Assembly: GCA_900129675.1 (NCBI GenBank)
Contig: FSRD01000001.1
Coordinates: 4,267,501-4,331,500, forward strand
DNA: 64,000 nt
Source: Bradyrhizobium erythrophlei
GTDB taxonomy: Bacteria; Pseudomonadota; Alphaproteobacteria; Rhizobiales; Xanthobacteraceae
Direction: 5' to 3'
Each line of letters begins with the position of its first letter. The stretch's first letter is position 1. A program made the translations under genes and the position numbers. Below, piece after piece: positions 29,814 to 38,040 of the stretch. The notes beneath the pieces are model-generated. The model ran no database searches, was not told where the DNA came from, and saw only the letters and a program-made list of their open reading frames with translations.

Positions 29814-31093
29814 CACGGCAAGGAATCCGGGTTAACGGCTGATTTGGAGAACCTGGAGCAGGAAATCGGCGCTCCAACTTGCCCGTTTTCTGCGGGTCTT
29901 GATGCTTCCGGTGGTTTTGTGGTTGCGGAGGAGGTCGAGAGCGAAGCGGCGGACGACGGCCATGTTCTTGGCGCCATGGCCTGTCCTGTATCGCGACAGA
30001 TCATCGCCGAATTCGACGTCGAGCAGCCAGTGCATGCTCTCCACCCCCCAATGGCCGCGACATCCTTTGGCAGTGCGTTCGATGTCGAGCGGCGCGGAGC
30101 AGATGTAGGTGCGGGTGTCGAAGGTCGAGCGATCGGCATGTTCGGTCCGGGTGTCGACCTTGACGATGGTCTTGATGTTGGTGAAGCGCGGTTGCCCGGG
30201 ATAGCTGCGCTCGGACACGATCCAGTCGACCGCCTTCGAGGCGGTGTAGGTGCGGGTCTCGATGCGGCCGTGGCCCTTCTCGACGGTTGTTTTGGTAACC
30301 AGCTCGCTGGCCTGGGCAGTGCGGAAGTAGTCCACGACATCGGCTTCCAGAGTAGGCTGGTTGCCCTTCAGTGCCAGCAGGTAATCGGCTTTGTGGGCCA
30401 CGATCTTGTCGGCGATGTCGACCTGACAGCCCATGGCATCGATGGTGACCAGGGCACCTTCGAGCTGGCCGGCTTCGGCGAGCTGGTCGAGAAGCTCGGG
30501 AATAGCGGTAATCTCGTTGGTCTTCTCCGGAACCCCGAGCTGCGCCAAGGTCAGTCTTGCGGTGGTGGCATAGGCGCTGAGCGTGTGCAGGGCCTTGAGC
30601 CCCTTGCGATGGTCGTGGGTGCGGCGCGCCGTCTTTCCATCGATGGCGATGAAATCGTGCCGATCCGGCCAGATGGCGGCGACCCAGCTATTGAAGCAGC
30701 GTTGGAACAGGACCGGATCGATGCGGTTCACCAAGTCGCGCAGCCAGCGCGCACACGGAATGCCATGATGGAAATCGGAAAACCGCCGCAGGAAATCGAG
30801 ATGATGCTCGCCCCAAGCGACGATGTCGTCGAAATCATCGCAGGAGGCGATGGTCGCACAGGTCACCAGCAGCAGAACCTCCTTAATCGGATAGAGAATC
30901 CGCCACGCTTCCCGGTCGTCGTCGAGTTCGGAAAAGTTCTTCAAAAGAAGCGCCAAACGAGCCCGCGGGCTCTCGTCCTCGACGATCGTGTCCATCTCGA
31001 TGCTCCAGCCGAATCAAAGCACCGAGGGAATCACCAACCGCCGTCAACGCAAAATCAGCCCTTTCGGCCCGTTAACCCGAGTTCCGAGCCGTG
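29814..31093 (-). mobile_element. ISAs1-family insertion sequence (copy A)
   Basis: Bounded by imperfect inverted repeats (CACGGCAAGGAATCCGGGTT at the left; CACGGCTCGGAACTCGGGTT as reverse complement of the right end) and flanked by the 10-base direct repeat GCTTGGGCCC (29804-29813 and 31094-31103). This is a complete element with a clean target duplication. Confidence 0.93.
29832..30995 (-). CDS. ISAs1-family transposase (copy A)
   Basis: 387 residues, DDE_Tnp_ISAs1 type. The N-terminal domain has FSELDDDREAWRILYPIKEV. The catalytic core has HDFIAIDGKTARRTHDHRKG (first D), GALVTIDAMGCQVDIADKIV (second D) and HWGVESMHWLLDVEFGDDLS (E region). Full length and intact; it may be active. Confidence 0.94.
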   Translation of the reverse strand: MDTIVEDESPRARLALLLKNFSELDDDREAWRILYPIKEVLLLVTCATIASCDDFDDIVAWGEHHLDFLRRFSDFHHGIPCARWLRDLVNRIDPVLFQRCFNSWVAAIWPDRHDFIAIDGKTARRTHDHRKGLKALHTLSAYATTARLTLAQLGVPEKTNEITAIPELLDQLAEAGQLEGALVTIDAMGCQVDIADKIVAHKADYLLALKGNQPTLEADVVDYFRTAQASELVTKTTVEKGHGRIETRTYTASKAVDWIVSERSYPGQPRFTNIKTIVKVDTRTEHADRSTFDTRTYICSAPLDIERTAKGCRGHWGVESMHWLLDVEFGDDLSRYRTGHGAKNMAVVRRFALDLLRNHKTTGSIKTRRKRASWSADFLLQVLQISR

Positions 31094-31109
31094 GCTTGGG
31101 CCCCTCGGT

Positions 31110-31355
31110 CGCTTGACCGGCATCCCGAATCCTGTGTCAAGTCATCGGTTGAAATAGCGGATTTAAGTCGCGGCGGCGCTTGGCGTTGCCGACGACCCAT
31201 AGCCCTGCGTTGCCCGGCAGGAGCGCGGGTAGAACGCCCAGCAATCCGGCTAGCGTTAACAGCAGCGGCGTGGTCGCCTTCAAATCTGCGGCCGCCGCTG
31301 CGTCGAAGTCGCCGGTGCGCCTCGCCCCTTTGCCTGGCTGTCCGAACCGTGCCGT
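31110..31355. other. Short intergenic stretch with coding-like traces
   Basis: On the minus strand one frame reads a hydrophobic run (LAGLLGVLPALLPGNAGLWV) followed by KRRR near 31140-31270. This loosely resembles a C-terminal sorting anchor or the end of a membrane protein, but no start or partner is visible, so I leave it unnamed. Confidence 0.3.
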
Positions 31356-32249
31356 TCAGAGGGCTCTTCGGTTGATGCCTTTGCGGATCAGGCCGTCAAT
31401 TCGAGGCACCCCAACGTGGTTAACTTGGGGGGGTATAACCTTTAGTGGATCCGGACCCTCGATTTGCTTGATCTCGGAGATCACGTCGATGGGCTTTGCA
31501 AGCCGTGGGCTCGTGTCGACGGTTGAGGGCAGCGCGCAGCCGTTTTGCGATCTTGCCAGGGTCCCATTGTTAATCCCCCAGATCGCCGCCTGGGTCCGGT
31601 TCTGGACCCGGATCTTGCGCAGGATCGCCTTGACGTGAACCTTCACCGTCGCCTCGGCGATATCGATCTTTCGGGCGATGCATTTGTTGGAGTCGCCTTC
31701 GATCAGGCATTGCAGAATTGATTGCTCCCGCGGGGAAAGCTGCGGCGCGATCCTGTCCTTTGTCTTGAACAGCATCGCCTGTGCGTTTTCGTCGCGCAGC
31801 ACCGCCTTGCCGACGCGATCGTTTTCGGAATCGAGAGCGAATGACAAAAATGCCGGCGGAAAGATCGTTTCGCCCATTGCCACCAGTTCAACGGACTTGA
31901 TGAATAAATCGCACGTCATGACGTCGACGAAATAGCCGTTCGCGCCTGCTCGAAATGCGGAAACCAGGTCGTCCAGCCGATGGTGATCGGCCACGATCGC
32001 AATGCGTCCTTTCGGATGGCTGTCCCGCAAGAGTTCGATTTGTTCAAGGACGACGTCGAAATCATCGCCGGTGTGGACAATGAGAAACAGCAGTTGGTGC
32101 GGTTGGAGTTTATTCGGCGCCAGATCGTCACCGCATGATACCGAGGCAGCGATGCGAAGATTTGCCGCCCGGAGAATTTTCGCAATTCCTTCTCTGATTA
32201 AGACGCTTCTTCCAATGAGTATCGTTGCAAATGAATGTTGCCTGTACAT
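31356..32249 (-). CDS. LuxR/NarL-family regulator with degenerate receiver
   Basis: 297 residues. The C-terminal helix-turn-helix is classical: LSPREQSILQCLIEGDSNKC, IARKIDIAEATVKVHVKAIL. The N-terminal half has the receiver fold, but where response regulators carry paired acidic residues it reads ILIGRSVLIREG, and the phospho-acceptor strand is FLIVHTGDD without a clear aspartate. A roughly 70-residue tail follows the DNA-binding domain. Phosphorylation-independent control is plausible. Divergent from another LuxR regulator at 32908, as in several rhizobial EPS loci. Confidence 0.85.
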   Translation of the reverse strand: MYRQHSFATILIGRSVLIREGIAKILRAANLRIAASVSCGDDLAPNKLQPHQLLFLIVHTGDDFDVVLEQIELLRDSHPKGRIAIVADHHRLDDLVSAFRAGANGYFVDVMTCDLFIKSVELVAMGETIFPPAFLSFALDSENDRVGKAVLRDENAQAMLFKTKDRIAPQLSPREQSILQCLIEGDSNKCIARKIDIAEATVKVHVKAILRKIRVQNRTQAAIWGINNGTLARSQNGCALPSTVDTSPRLAKPIDVISEIKQIEGPDPLKVIPPQVNHVGVPRIDGLIRKGINRRAL

Positions 32250-32907
32250 TTTACTCTCCCAGCCCTTACGCTATTTGGTTTTGACCATTTGGTTTCTTAG
32301 GTCGGCGCTCCTTTCACAGGATATTTTGTTGGCAGATTTCGAGGGCTCCGTATCGTTAACCCTTAATGAATGTTAGATTCGAATTCACGATATCCCTATA
32401 TACCATTCGTTATAGGTGCCCGCGTGTGTCCGGATGGATGTCGCTGATAATAACAAACGGCTGTCGGCGTCCGAGAAGCAACAACGTACCGCCGATTTCT
32501 TAGTCCGGTAGGTGACATTTGTTCAGGTCGACGACATTCTCTGCGCGAGTGAGGAGTGCGACGTTTATCAAACGTTGTGAAAAATGTTCTGCTGAGGCAC
32601 CCAAATTGGAAAGCGCCTAGAACAGATCTGCACAGCGAGGAGGCAGCGGCACTCCGTCGCGCCTGAACCGATCCGCAGTTTTACGGATATCCGTTGGGAG
32701 TTTTGCGGGAGTTTTGCCGATAGCTTTTCTCTGGACAAGCGCAGGCAAGCGGACAGACCCAAATTCCCGTTAACCTCGTTTTTGCGCCGCGGAATTCCAC
32801 ATATGTCGCATTCTTGAAAATTTGTTATGATTTCGTTTAGGCTAAAGAGGAAACAAGTAGGGCGCGAAGGGTTTAAGCTATTGGGGCGACAGGCTGAGGA
32901 CCGCGCA
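32250..32907. promoter_or_regulatory. Divergent intergenic region between two LuxR regulators
   Basis: About 650 bases, AT-richer than its surroundings, between the divergent regulator genes. It must hold both promoters and possibly autoregulatory sites. I see no convincing gene, and no palindrome strong enough to call an operator. Confidence 0.4.
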
Positions 32908-33588
32908 ATGCGTAGTACCAGCATCGTGATCGCAGACCGCCATCCCGTGGTTCTGCACGGTTTGAGCCACCTGCTCGACGCGCACCGGGGCTTCAATGTT
33001 GTTGCGTGTTGCGGCGATGGTGCGAGCTGCATCGAAGCACTTCGGAATTTAACACCTGACATCGCCATTCTCGACGCCTCAATGCCCGGCGTGAGCTGGC
33101 TTGAAATTCTCTCCATCGTCAATTCCGAAGGTCTTTCCACGCGCCTGGTCTTTTTCACCGCATCTGATGAAGAGAGAGAACTGGTTCTGGCAGCGGCGGC
33201 CGACGGCTACAGCATCATTCCGAAGGACGTCACGGCTGAGGTTCTGGTGCAGTCCTTGCACCAGGTTGTCGAAGGCCAGCTGCTGTTGCCGCTGCCTTCA
33301 TCCGTGCAGGCTGTGACTCCGGAGCAAAACGCGATCAGGGAGAAGGCGCTCACAACGCTGACGGAGCGCGAGCGCCAGATCATGCGTTTGGTATCCGAAG
33401 GGTTGTCGAACAAGGAAATTGGGCGACGGCTGAATATTACCGACGGCACCATCAAGGTGCATCTGCATCACATCTTTCAGAAGCTCGAAATCAGCAACCG
33501 GACAGAGCTCGCGACGTTCGCGATTTCACGGAGCGATCGCGCGGGTCCTCCTGAGGACAGGCCGCCTCTGCCGTTCTGGTCGGACTGA
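32908..33588 (+). CDS. NarL/FixJ-family response regulator
   Basis: 226 residues from ATG 32908, which has GAGGACC before it; an upstream in-frame ATG (32827) would add an unconserved basic stretch. The receiver reads IVIADRHPVVLHGLSHLLDA with the acidic pocket partly kept, and DIAILDASMPGVSWLEIL holds the likely phospho-aspartate. The LuxR-type helix-turn-helix reads LTERERQIMRLVSEGLSNKE, IGRRLNITDGTIKVHLHHIF. No sensor kinase is adjacent. It probably regulates surface-polysaccharide or stress genes. Confidence 0.9.
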   Translation: MRSTSIVIADRHPVVLHGLSHLLDAHRGFNVVACCGDGASCIEALRNLTPDIAILDASMPGVSWLEILSIVNSEGLSTRLVFFTASDEERELVLAAAADGYSIIPKDVTAEVLVQSLHQVVEGQLLLPLPSSVQAVTPEQNAIREKALTTLTERERQIMRLVSEGLSNKEIGRRLNITDGTIKVHLHHIFQKLEISNRTELATFAISRSDRAGPPEDRPPLPFWSD

Positions 33589-33629
33589 GTGCAAAAGGGG
33601 CGGGCGGGCTCCATGGAATGCCGCCGCCG

Positions 33630-34065
33630 AACAGCGGCTGCCGTCGCTAGCGCCGGGTCATTGGCCGACCTGGATGCGGAAGCAAGTGATCGCTCATCTC
33701 GCAAATCAGCAGCTGACGAAAGGATGCACGCCAGTCGACGCGGTGCGGGCTGCGTTGCCGCGTCTGGGAGGAGCGTTTGCACTCGCGTTCCTGTTTGAAG
33801 GTTACGACGACCTGATCATCGGCGCGCGCAAAGGATCTCCGCTTGCGGTTGGGTATAGCCGAGGCGAGATGTATCTCGGGTCGGACGCGATCGCTCTCGC
33901 GGCTTACCGACATGATCAATTACCTGGAAGACGGTGACGTCGCACTGAGCAGGCGGCAGGGAATCGGAATTGGATTTTCGCGATATCAATCGCGTGTCGA
34001 TCACGACCTGTGGCACCTCGTTTTATGCCGGGCTCAGCGCGGCGCCGTGCTGTCTCGCGTTGCAT
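33630..34065 (+). pseudogene. glmS/nodM relic (glucosamine-6-phosphate synthase)
   Basis: Three separate frames match glutamine-fructose-6-phosphate aminotransferase in order. First IAHLANQQLTKGCTPVDAVR and LIIGARKGSPLAVGYSRGEM, then YLGSDAIALA, belong to the glutaminase domain. Next INYLEDGDVALSRRQG. Finally, after a large deletion, INRVSITTCGTSFYAGLSAA, the start of the sugar-isomerase domain. Frameshifts and deletions make it dead. In rhizobia nodM is a second glmS copy for Nod-factor supply; whether this was glmS or nodM cannot be told. Confidence 0.7.
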
Positions 34066-34264
34066 CCAGGCCCGGCAGCAACACTTCGACGTATTCACGA
34101 TGAATTGTGGTCCGTGTTCGATTTCCATCGAACAGGACGCTGACGCTGTTGGCGTACACGCTTCCTCCGACAATCGTGCCCGTCTTATTGGCGAGGCGCG
34201 CACACCGCGACGCACCGAGTGCGCTCATTCGAACGCGAACGCCAACCGCAAGATTGGACTTCAT
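34034..34264 (-). CDS. Small KOW/SH3-like hypothetical protein
   Basis: About 76 residues from ATG 34264. The central sequence LGASRCARLANKTGTIVGGS, then SVSVLFDGNRTRTTIHREYV, looks like a KOW/SH3-type barrel of a kind found as small stand-alone proteins in Bradyrhizobium. It overlaps the end of the glmS relic on the other strand. Role unknown; no good ribosome site, so the start is uncertain. Confidence 0.55.
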   Translation of the reverse strand: MKSNLAVGVRVRMSALGASRCARLANKTGTIVGGSVYANSVSVLFDGNRTRTTIHREYVEVLLPGLDATRDSTAPR

Positions 34265-34460
34265 CGGGCCAGTCCAGGCTGCAATCAATTCAATCAGAAG
34301 CTAGCCTAAGCCTAGCACTTCATCCTATTCAGCAGGATGCAGCGCACCCGGAGTACCTCTTTTGGGGTATTCGCGCGCGGGCCCGAATCGGGTAGACGCG
34401 AACAAACGTTGTTCCGATATTGTCATCCGCGTCGGCTTCGCTCGTTCGAACAGGGGGGCA

Positions 34461-34541
34461 AATGCGCGTCGCTCTCCCATATACAGCTATCGTCTGGTGC
34501 ATTGCTCTGGCCGTCTGGATCGCCTTGGGCGTGGCGCTATA
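34461..34541 (+). CDS. Possible 26-residue membrane peptide
   Basis: An ATG at 34461, preceded by GGGGGGC, opens a 26-codon frame that is almost entirely one hydrophobic helix (IVWCIALAVWIALGVAL) and ends at TAG 34541. Single-helix peptides of this size are easily missed. Nothing but the ribosome-site-like sequence and composition supports it. Confidence 0.3.
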
Positions 34542-34723
34542 GCAGGCGCCCCGGGATCTGGACCTAATGTCGCTGTCCAAGCCCCGCTTTTGGGGCCGGG
34601 AGGAGAGCGTGCCAGTGAAGCCTCGGCCACATCGCTAAATCGAGACCGGCGGTTTCACGGTATTCTCGGATATGCCCAGTTCAGGACACGACTGGCGCCC
34701 GGTCATGAATCGCGCGGTTTGAT

Positions 34724-34920
34724 CGGAAAAAGTAGACGCGGATTGAGGGCGCAGCCGCCGATGCCGGAGGCGGTCCACTGACATTGCTCCTGCGTCTTGT
34801 AGAAACAATAGAGATAGCCTTCCAGCGCCAGGCACCACGGATATTCCAAGGCATGAGCCGTCTGCGGCGAAGAGGAGGCGGCAAATAACGATCACCAGCC
34901 CCGCGGCTGCATATCGAACG
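34724..34920 (-). pseudogene. DUF3551-family secreted protein, frameshifted
   Basis: The minus strand reads ALEYPWCLALEGYLYCFYKT then QEQCQWTASGIGGCALNPRL, which is the cysteine-rich DUF3551 pattern common in Bradyrhizobium. The signal-peptide-like stretch (RYAAAGLVIVICRLLFA) lies just upstream but in another frame, and the mature frame has a stop before any start codon. One indel therefore separates the leader from the mature part. Confidence 0.6.
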
Positions 34921-35037
34921 AGGCTCGCGATTCGAGATGCGCCGGCGGATCGGCGAAACGAGTTGACGGTCCGTGAATGAATCCGATCTCGGCGCATAGC
35001 GTTCCTCTCAAGTGCTGCGGTGCCGGACACCGGCGTG

Positions 35038-35283
35038 TCAGAACGCATTTCGGTAAGTGGCGCGATCGCCACTGCTGCCGTAGATCCACATTGGCTCGCC
35101 GCACTCGCTTGGGCCGTGGTCGGTCATGCAGGCGGCGCTCCATGGCGGTGCCGCGACCTCGCGGCCCTCGATTGCCTGTGTCTGGGGGCGCGCGCTACGC
35201 TTGTGGGCTCGCTCCTGAGCCGTCGCCGGCGCCGCGAGCGACGCCACGAGCAACAGCGCGGTCAAAATTTGCGGGGTCTTCAT
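35038..35283 (-). CDS. Small secreted protein
   Basis: 81 residues from ATG 35283, with AGGAG upstream. The N-terminus MKTPQILTALLLVASLAAPA is a Sec signal peptide cleaved near TAQ. The mature part is about 55 residues with two cysteines (CMTDHGPSEC) that could form a disulphide. No domain recognised. It is the downstream member of a pair with the gene at 35560. Confidence 0.65.
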   Translation of the reverse strand: MKTPQILTALLLVASLAAPATAQERAHKRSARPQTQAIEGREVAAPPWSAACMTDHGPSECGEPMWIYGSSGDRATYRNAF

Positions 35284-35329
35284 TGTCAGGGCTCCTTTGA
35301 TAGTGGATAGCAACGTAAATCCACGGCGA

Positions 35330-35560
35330 TCAGCAGCCCCGGCAAACGTTGCTGATCTTGCGGTCGACATACGCGTCCTCCTGATCGAGGCTCTGCTGAG
35401 ATGAAGAAGATGATGCGGGAATATCGGCGGTGCGCGGCTGGCGGTGCCCCACGGGCGCTAACCACGGTTTGGTGGTCGTCTCGCGTCCAGCGGCGAGTAC
35501 CGGCGTTGCGATCGCCGCTGACAGAATTGCGGCGACGCCAACAAGCGTGAATCTGGTCAT
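35330..35560 (-). CDS. Small secreted protein
   Basis: 76 residues from ATG 35560, with GGAGATG upstream. Signal peptide RFTLVGVAAILSAAIATPVL with AAG cleavage region. The mature part is short, S/Q-rich, and ends SNVCRGC. Same size class and orientation as the next gene (47 bases apart), suggesting a two-gene operon of exported peptides. Function unknown. Confidence 0.6.
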   Translation of the reverse strand: MTRFTLVGVAAILSAAIATPVLAAGRETTTKPWLAPVGHRQPRTADIPASSSSSQQSLDQEDAYVDRKISNVCRGC

Positions 35561-35696
35561 CTTGCATCTCCGTATCGTTCGCGCCGTGCATCAGCGCTTT
35601 CACCAACCAGACTCATGCGCGTGTCCGGATATTCCGATAGCCGGCACGGAGGGCTGTTCAACCCGGCGTGATATGCAGCGCTAGCGCGCATGCGGC

Positions 35697-35909
35697 ATGC
35701 AATGGCATGATCACGCCCGCGAACTCGGGCCGGCCGGCGTGCACGTCGCCTACATCCTGATCGATGCGGTCATTGACGCGCCGCGGATGCGCGAGCGGAT
35801 GAGCGACAAGCCCGACGATTTTTTCATCAAGCCCGAGGCGATCGCCGACGAACTCTTTCATCTCCACGGCCAGGACCGCTCAGCCTGGTCGCGCGGCAAG
35901 ATCGCTTAG
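35697..35909 (+). pseudogene. SDR-family oxidoreductase C-terminal relic
   Basis: The frame reads ARELGPAGVHVAYILIDAVI then DKPDDFFIKPEAIADELFHL and DRSAWS, the C-terminal third of a short-chain dehydrogenase. The Rossmann glycine motif and catalytic Y-x-x-x-K are missing, so it is a fragment. Another enzyme relic (GST) follows. Confidence 0.65.
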
Positions 35910-35984
35910 CCGCTGATCGCCGGTTTCCCATACCGCTGCCAGCACCCGGTACATCGGCAGCGTTATGCCGTACGTCGCAAAGCG

Positions 35985-36235
35985 CCGCGAGAACAGCTCG
36001 CCCATCCGGACGCCGAAGTCGTCGGAGAGTTTTCGCTGGCCGACATCGCCGTTGCGCCGTATTTATTCAGGCTGTCGGCGCTCGGCGAAGAACGCTTCTG
36101 GCCCGCGACCAAGCGCCCCCGGGGTTGTCGATTGGTACAAGCAAATGCTCGCTCGAGAGACCTTTGAGATCGCGACGTCCTGGCCGGACGAGACCGGCGG
36201 CGGCTACGAAGAAGTCGGTCTAAGAGCGAGCCTGC
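35985..36235 (+). pseudogene. Glutathione S-transferase C-terminal relic
   Basis: One frame reads FSLADIAVAPYLFRLSALGE, then ERFWPATKRP. After a shift a second frame reads VVDWYKQMLARETFEIATSW, PDETGGGYEEVGL. Together they form the all-helical C-terminal half of a GST. The N-terminal thioredoxin-fold half is absent. Confidence 0.65.
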
Positions 36236-36319
36236 CGACCAACATGGCGCGGTCGGCTTCGTGAGGATTGAAGCGGTGCTGGATAGGGCGCTGACGGGTT
36301 TTTACAAGGGACGGTTTTG

Positions 36320-37414
36320 ATGCAGGGCTTCACCTACCAGACGGCTCCGATGCGGGTCATATTCGGAGCCGGCACGCTCAGCCAGCTGCCGGGCGAACTG
36401 GCGCGTCTCGGCATTTCGCGGGCGCTGGTGCTGGCCACGCCCAATCGGGCGCCCCAGGCCTCGCATATTGCCGCGATGCTCGGCGATCGCGCCGCCGGCG
36501 TTTTTGCCGAGGCGGCGATGCACACGCCGGTGGACGTGACCGATCGTGCCATGGCGCGCGTCCGCGAACTGAAGGTCGATGGCATCGTCGCCATCGGCGG
36601 CGGCTCGACGACCGGGCTCGGCAAGGCGATTGCGCTGCGAACCGATCTGCCGCAAATCGTGGTGCCGACGAGCTATGCCGGCTCCGAGATGACGCCGATC
36701 CTCGGCGAGACCCGCGACGGCCTGAAGACGACGCAGTCGAGCCCAAAGATCCTCCCGGAGACGGTGATCTACGATGTCGACCTGACCATGACGATGCCGC
36801 CGCAACTGGCGGCGACCTCCGGGCTCAACGCCATCGCGCATGCCGTGGAAGCGCTTTACGCGCGTGACCGCAACCCGATCATCTCGTTGATGGCGCAGGA
36901 AGGCATCAGGAATCTCGCCCGGGCGCTGCCGAAGATCAAAAACGACGCCAGCGATATCGAAGCCCGCTCCGAGGCGCTTTATGGCGCCTGGCTGTGCGGA
37001 AGCTGCCTTGGCGCGGTCGGGATGGCGCTTCACCACAAGCTCTGCCACACGCTCGGCGGAACCTTCAACCTGCCGCATGCCGAAACCCACGCGGTGATCC
37101 TGCCGCATGCGGTCGCCTATAACGCCTCCGCCGAGCCGCAGGCGATGACCGAGATCGCGCGGGCGCTGGGTGCGGACGATGCGGCCGGCGGGCTGTTCGA
37201 ACTCGCCGGCAAGCTCGGCATCCGCAGATCGCTCGGCGAAATCGGCATGCGGGTGCAGGATATCGACCTGGCCGCCGATCTGGCGGTGAAGAATCCATAC
37301 TGGAATCCGCGGCCGATCGAGCGCGATGCGATCCGTGAGTTGATCACGCGGGCCTTTGCCGGCATGGCCCCGGTCGACGACGTCAAGGCGCACGCCGCCG
37401 GCGTTTCCGCCTGA
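36320..37414 (+). CDS. Maleylacetate reductase / iron-type alcohol dehydrogenase family
   Basis: 364 residues from ATG 36320 (AGGGACGG upstream). It belongs to the Fe-ADH fold: GIVAIGGGSTTGLGKAIAL is the NAD(P)-binding loop, VVPTSYAGSEMTPILG the next, and ALHHKLCHTLGGTFNLPHAE the active-site helix, a form typical of maleylacetate reductases. The reaction would reduce maleylacetate to 3-oxoadipate, a late step in aromatic ring-cleavage routes. It opens the left half of the catabolic cluster. Confidence 0.85.
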   Translation: MQGFTYQTAPMRVIFGAGTLSQLPGELARLGISRALVLATPNRAPQASHIAAMLGDRAAGVFAEAAMHTPVDVTDRAMARVRELKVDGIVAIGGGSTTGLGKAIALRTDLPQIVVPTSYAGSEMTPILGETRDGLKTTQSSPKILPETVIYDVDLTMTMPPQLAATSGLNAIAHAVEALYARDRNPIISLMAQEGIRNLARALPKIKNDASDIEARSEALYGAWLCGSCLGAVGMALHHKLCHTLGGTFNLPHAETHAVILPHAVAYNASAEPQAMTEIARALGADDAAGGLFELAGKLGIRRSLGEIGMRVQDIDLAADLAVKNPYWNPRPIERDAIRELITRAFAGMAPVDDVKAHAAGVSA

Positions 37415-37423
37415 GCCCCGCGC

Positions 37424-37873
37424 TCACTCGTTCGCTTCCGGCGGCAGAAAATTCACTTCATGCTCGGCCGAGATGCGGACGATTTCGCCGACGTCGGTCA
37501 GGTTATGAAGCTGGTTGAACAGCGCGTCCAGCTTCTGCGTCGGCGACACCCAGAACAGCGCGCGGGCCGGCTTGTCGGATTTGTTGAAATAGCCGTGCGG
37601 GATGCCGCGCGGCAGCCGGACCAGATCGCCGGCCCTGGCCTGCACCCAGACGCCGTCGAGCTTCAGATCGAGCATGCCGTCCTGCACCAGGATGAATTCG
37701 TCCTGGGTCGGGTGAATGTGCACGGGCACGAACTGGCCGGGATCGCTGTTGGTCTCGAACGCGAAGGTCGAATCCGTCACCGCCTTCGGGAAATAGACCT
37801 GGCCAAGGATGTTCCAGGTCTTGCCGGAATAGCCCGTTCCGTTCCGCGTAATGCCTTTTTCGAGCGCTGCCAT
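37424..37873 (-). CDS. Cupin-domain protein (paralogue A)
   Basis: About 149 residues from ATG 37873. Single conserved beta-barrel: FVPVHIHPTQDEFILVQDGM is cupin motif 1 with the metal-binding histidines and glutamate, and RLPRGIPHGYFNKSDKPARA is motif 2. Similar in length, and in C-terminal NFLPPEANE, to the cupin at 54835. Divergent from the SDR gene at 38041. May be a metal-dependent dioxygenase, isomerase or sensor in the same pathway. Confidence 0.85.
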   Translation of the reverse strand: MAALEKGITRNGTGYSGKTWNILGQVYFPKAVTDSTFAFETNSDPGQFVPVHIHPTQDEFILVQDGMLDLKLDGVWVQARAGDLVRLPRGIPHGYFNKSDKPARALFWVSPTQKLDALFNQLHNLTDVGEIVRISAEHEVNFLPPEANE

Positions 37874-37972
37874 CGACCCCATCCCTGTGCTGGTTGGGTC
37901 GACGCTACCTGCGGCGTTCCCACTGTCAAGCATGCCCGATCGCCTCGCCGGTCCCTTTCTTGCCAAAGCTTG

Positions 37973-37987
37973 AAGTTTAAAATATAT
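37973..37987. promoter_or_regulatory. AT-rich operator-like site upstream of the SDR gene
   Basis: AAGTTTAAAATATAT lies 54 bases before the SDR start and 100 bases from the divergent cupin start. It resembles the sites before the hydroxylase gene (39824) and the CoA-ligase gene (58193). Possible target of the MarR regulator encoded at 56774. Confidence 0.45.
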
Positions 37988-38040
37988 GCGTTACCGGCTT
38001 CAGGCCACGGTTTGACGAATTCATTCGGGGAGGCCAACGC

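Noticed and set aside
29844..31157. Long plus-strand open frame of 437 codons
   Set aside because: It is the antisense shadow of the ISAs1 transposase, which has clear catalytic motifs on the minus strand.
31130..31270. PEP-CTERM/VPLPA-type sorting signal on the minus strand
   Set aside because: A hydrophobic run followed by arginines is there, but no V-P-x-P-type motif and no upstream protein.
36302..37393. Long minus-strand open frame opposite the maleylacetate reductase
   Set aside because: It has no family signature and its composition is that of an antisense frame in GC-rich DNA.
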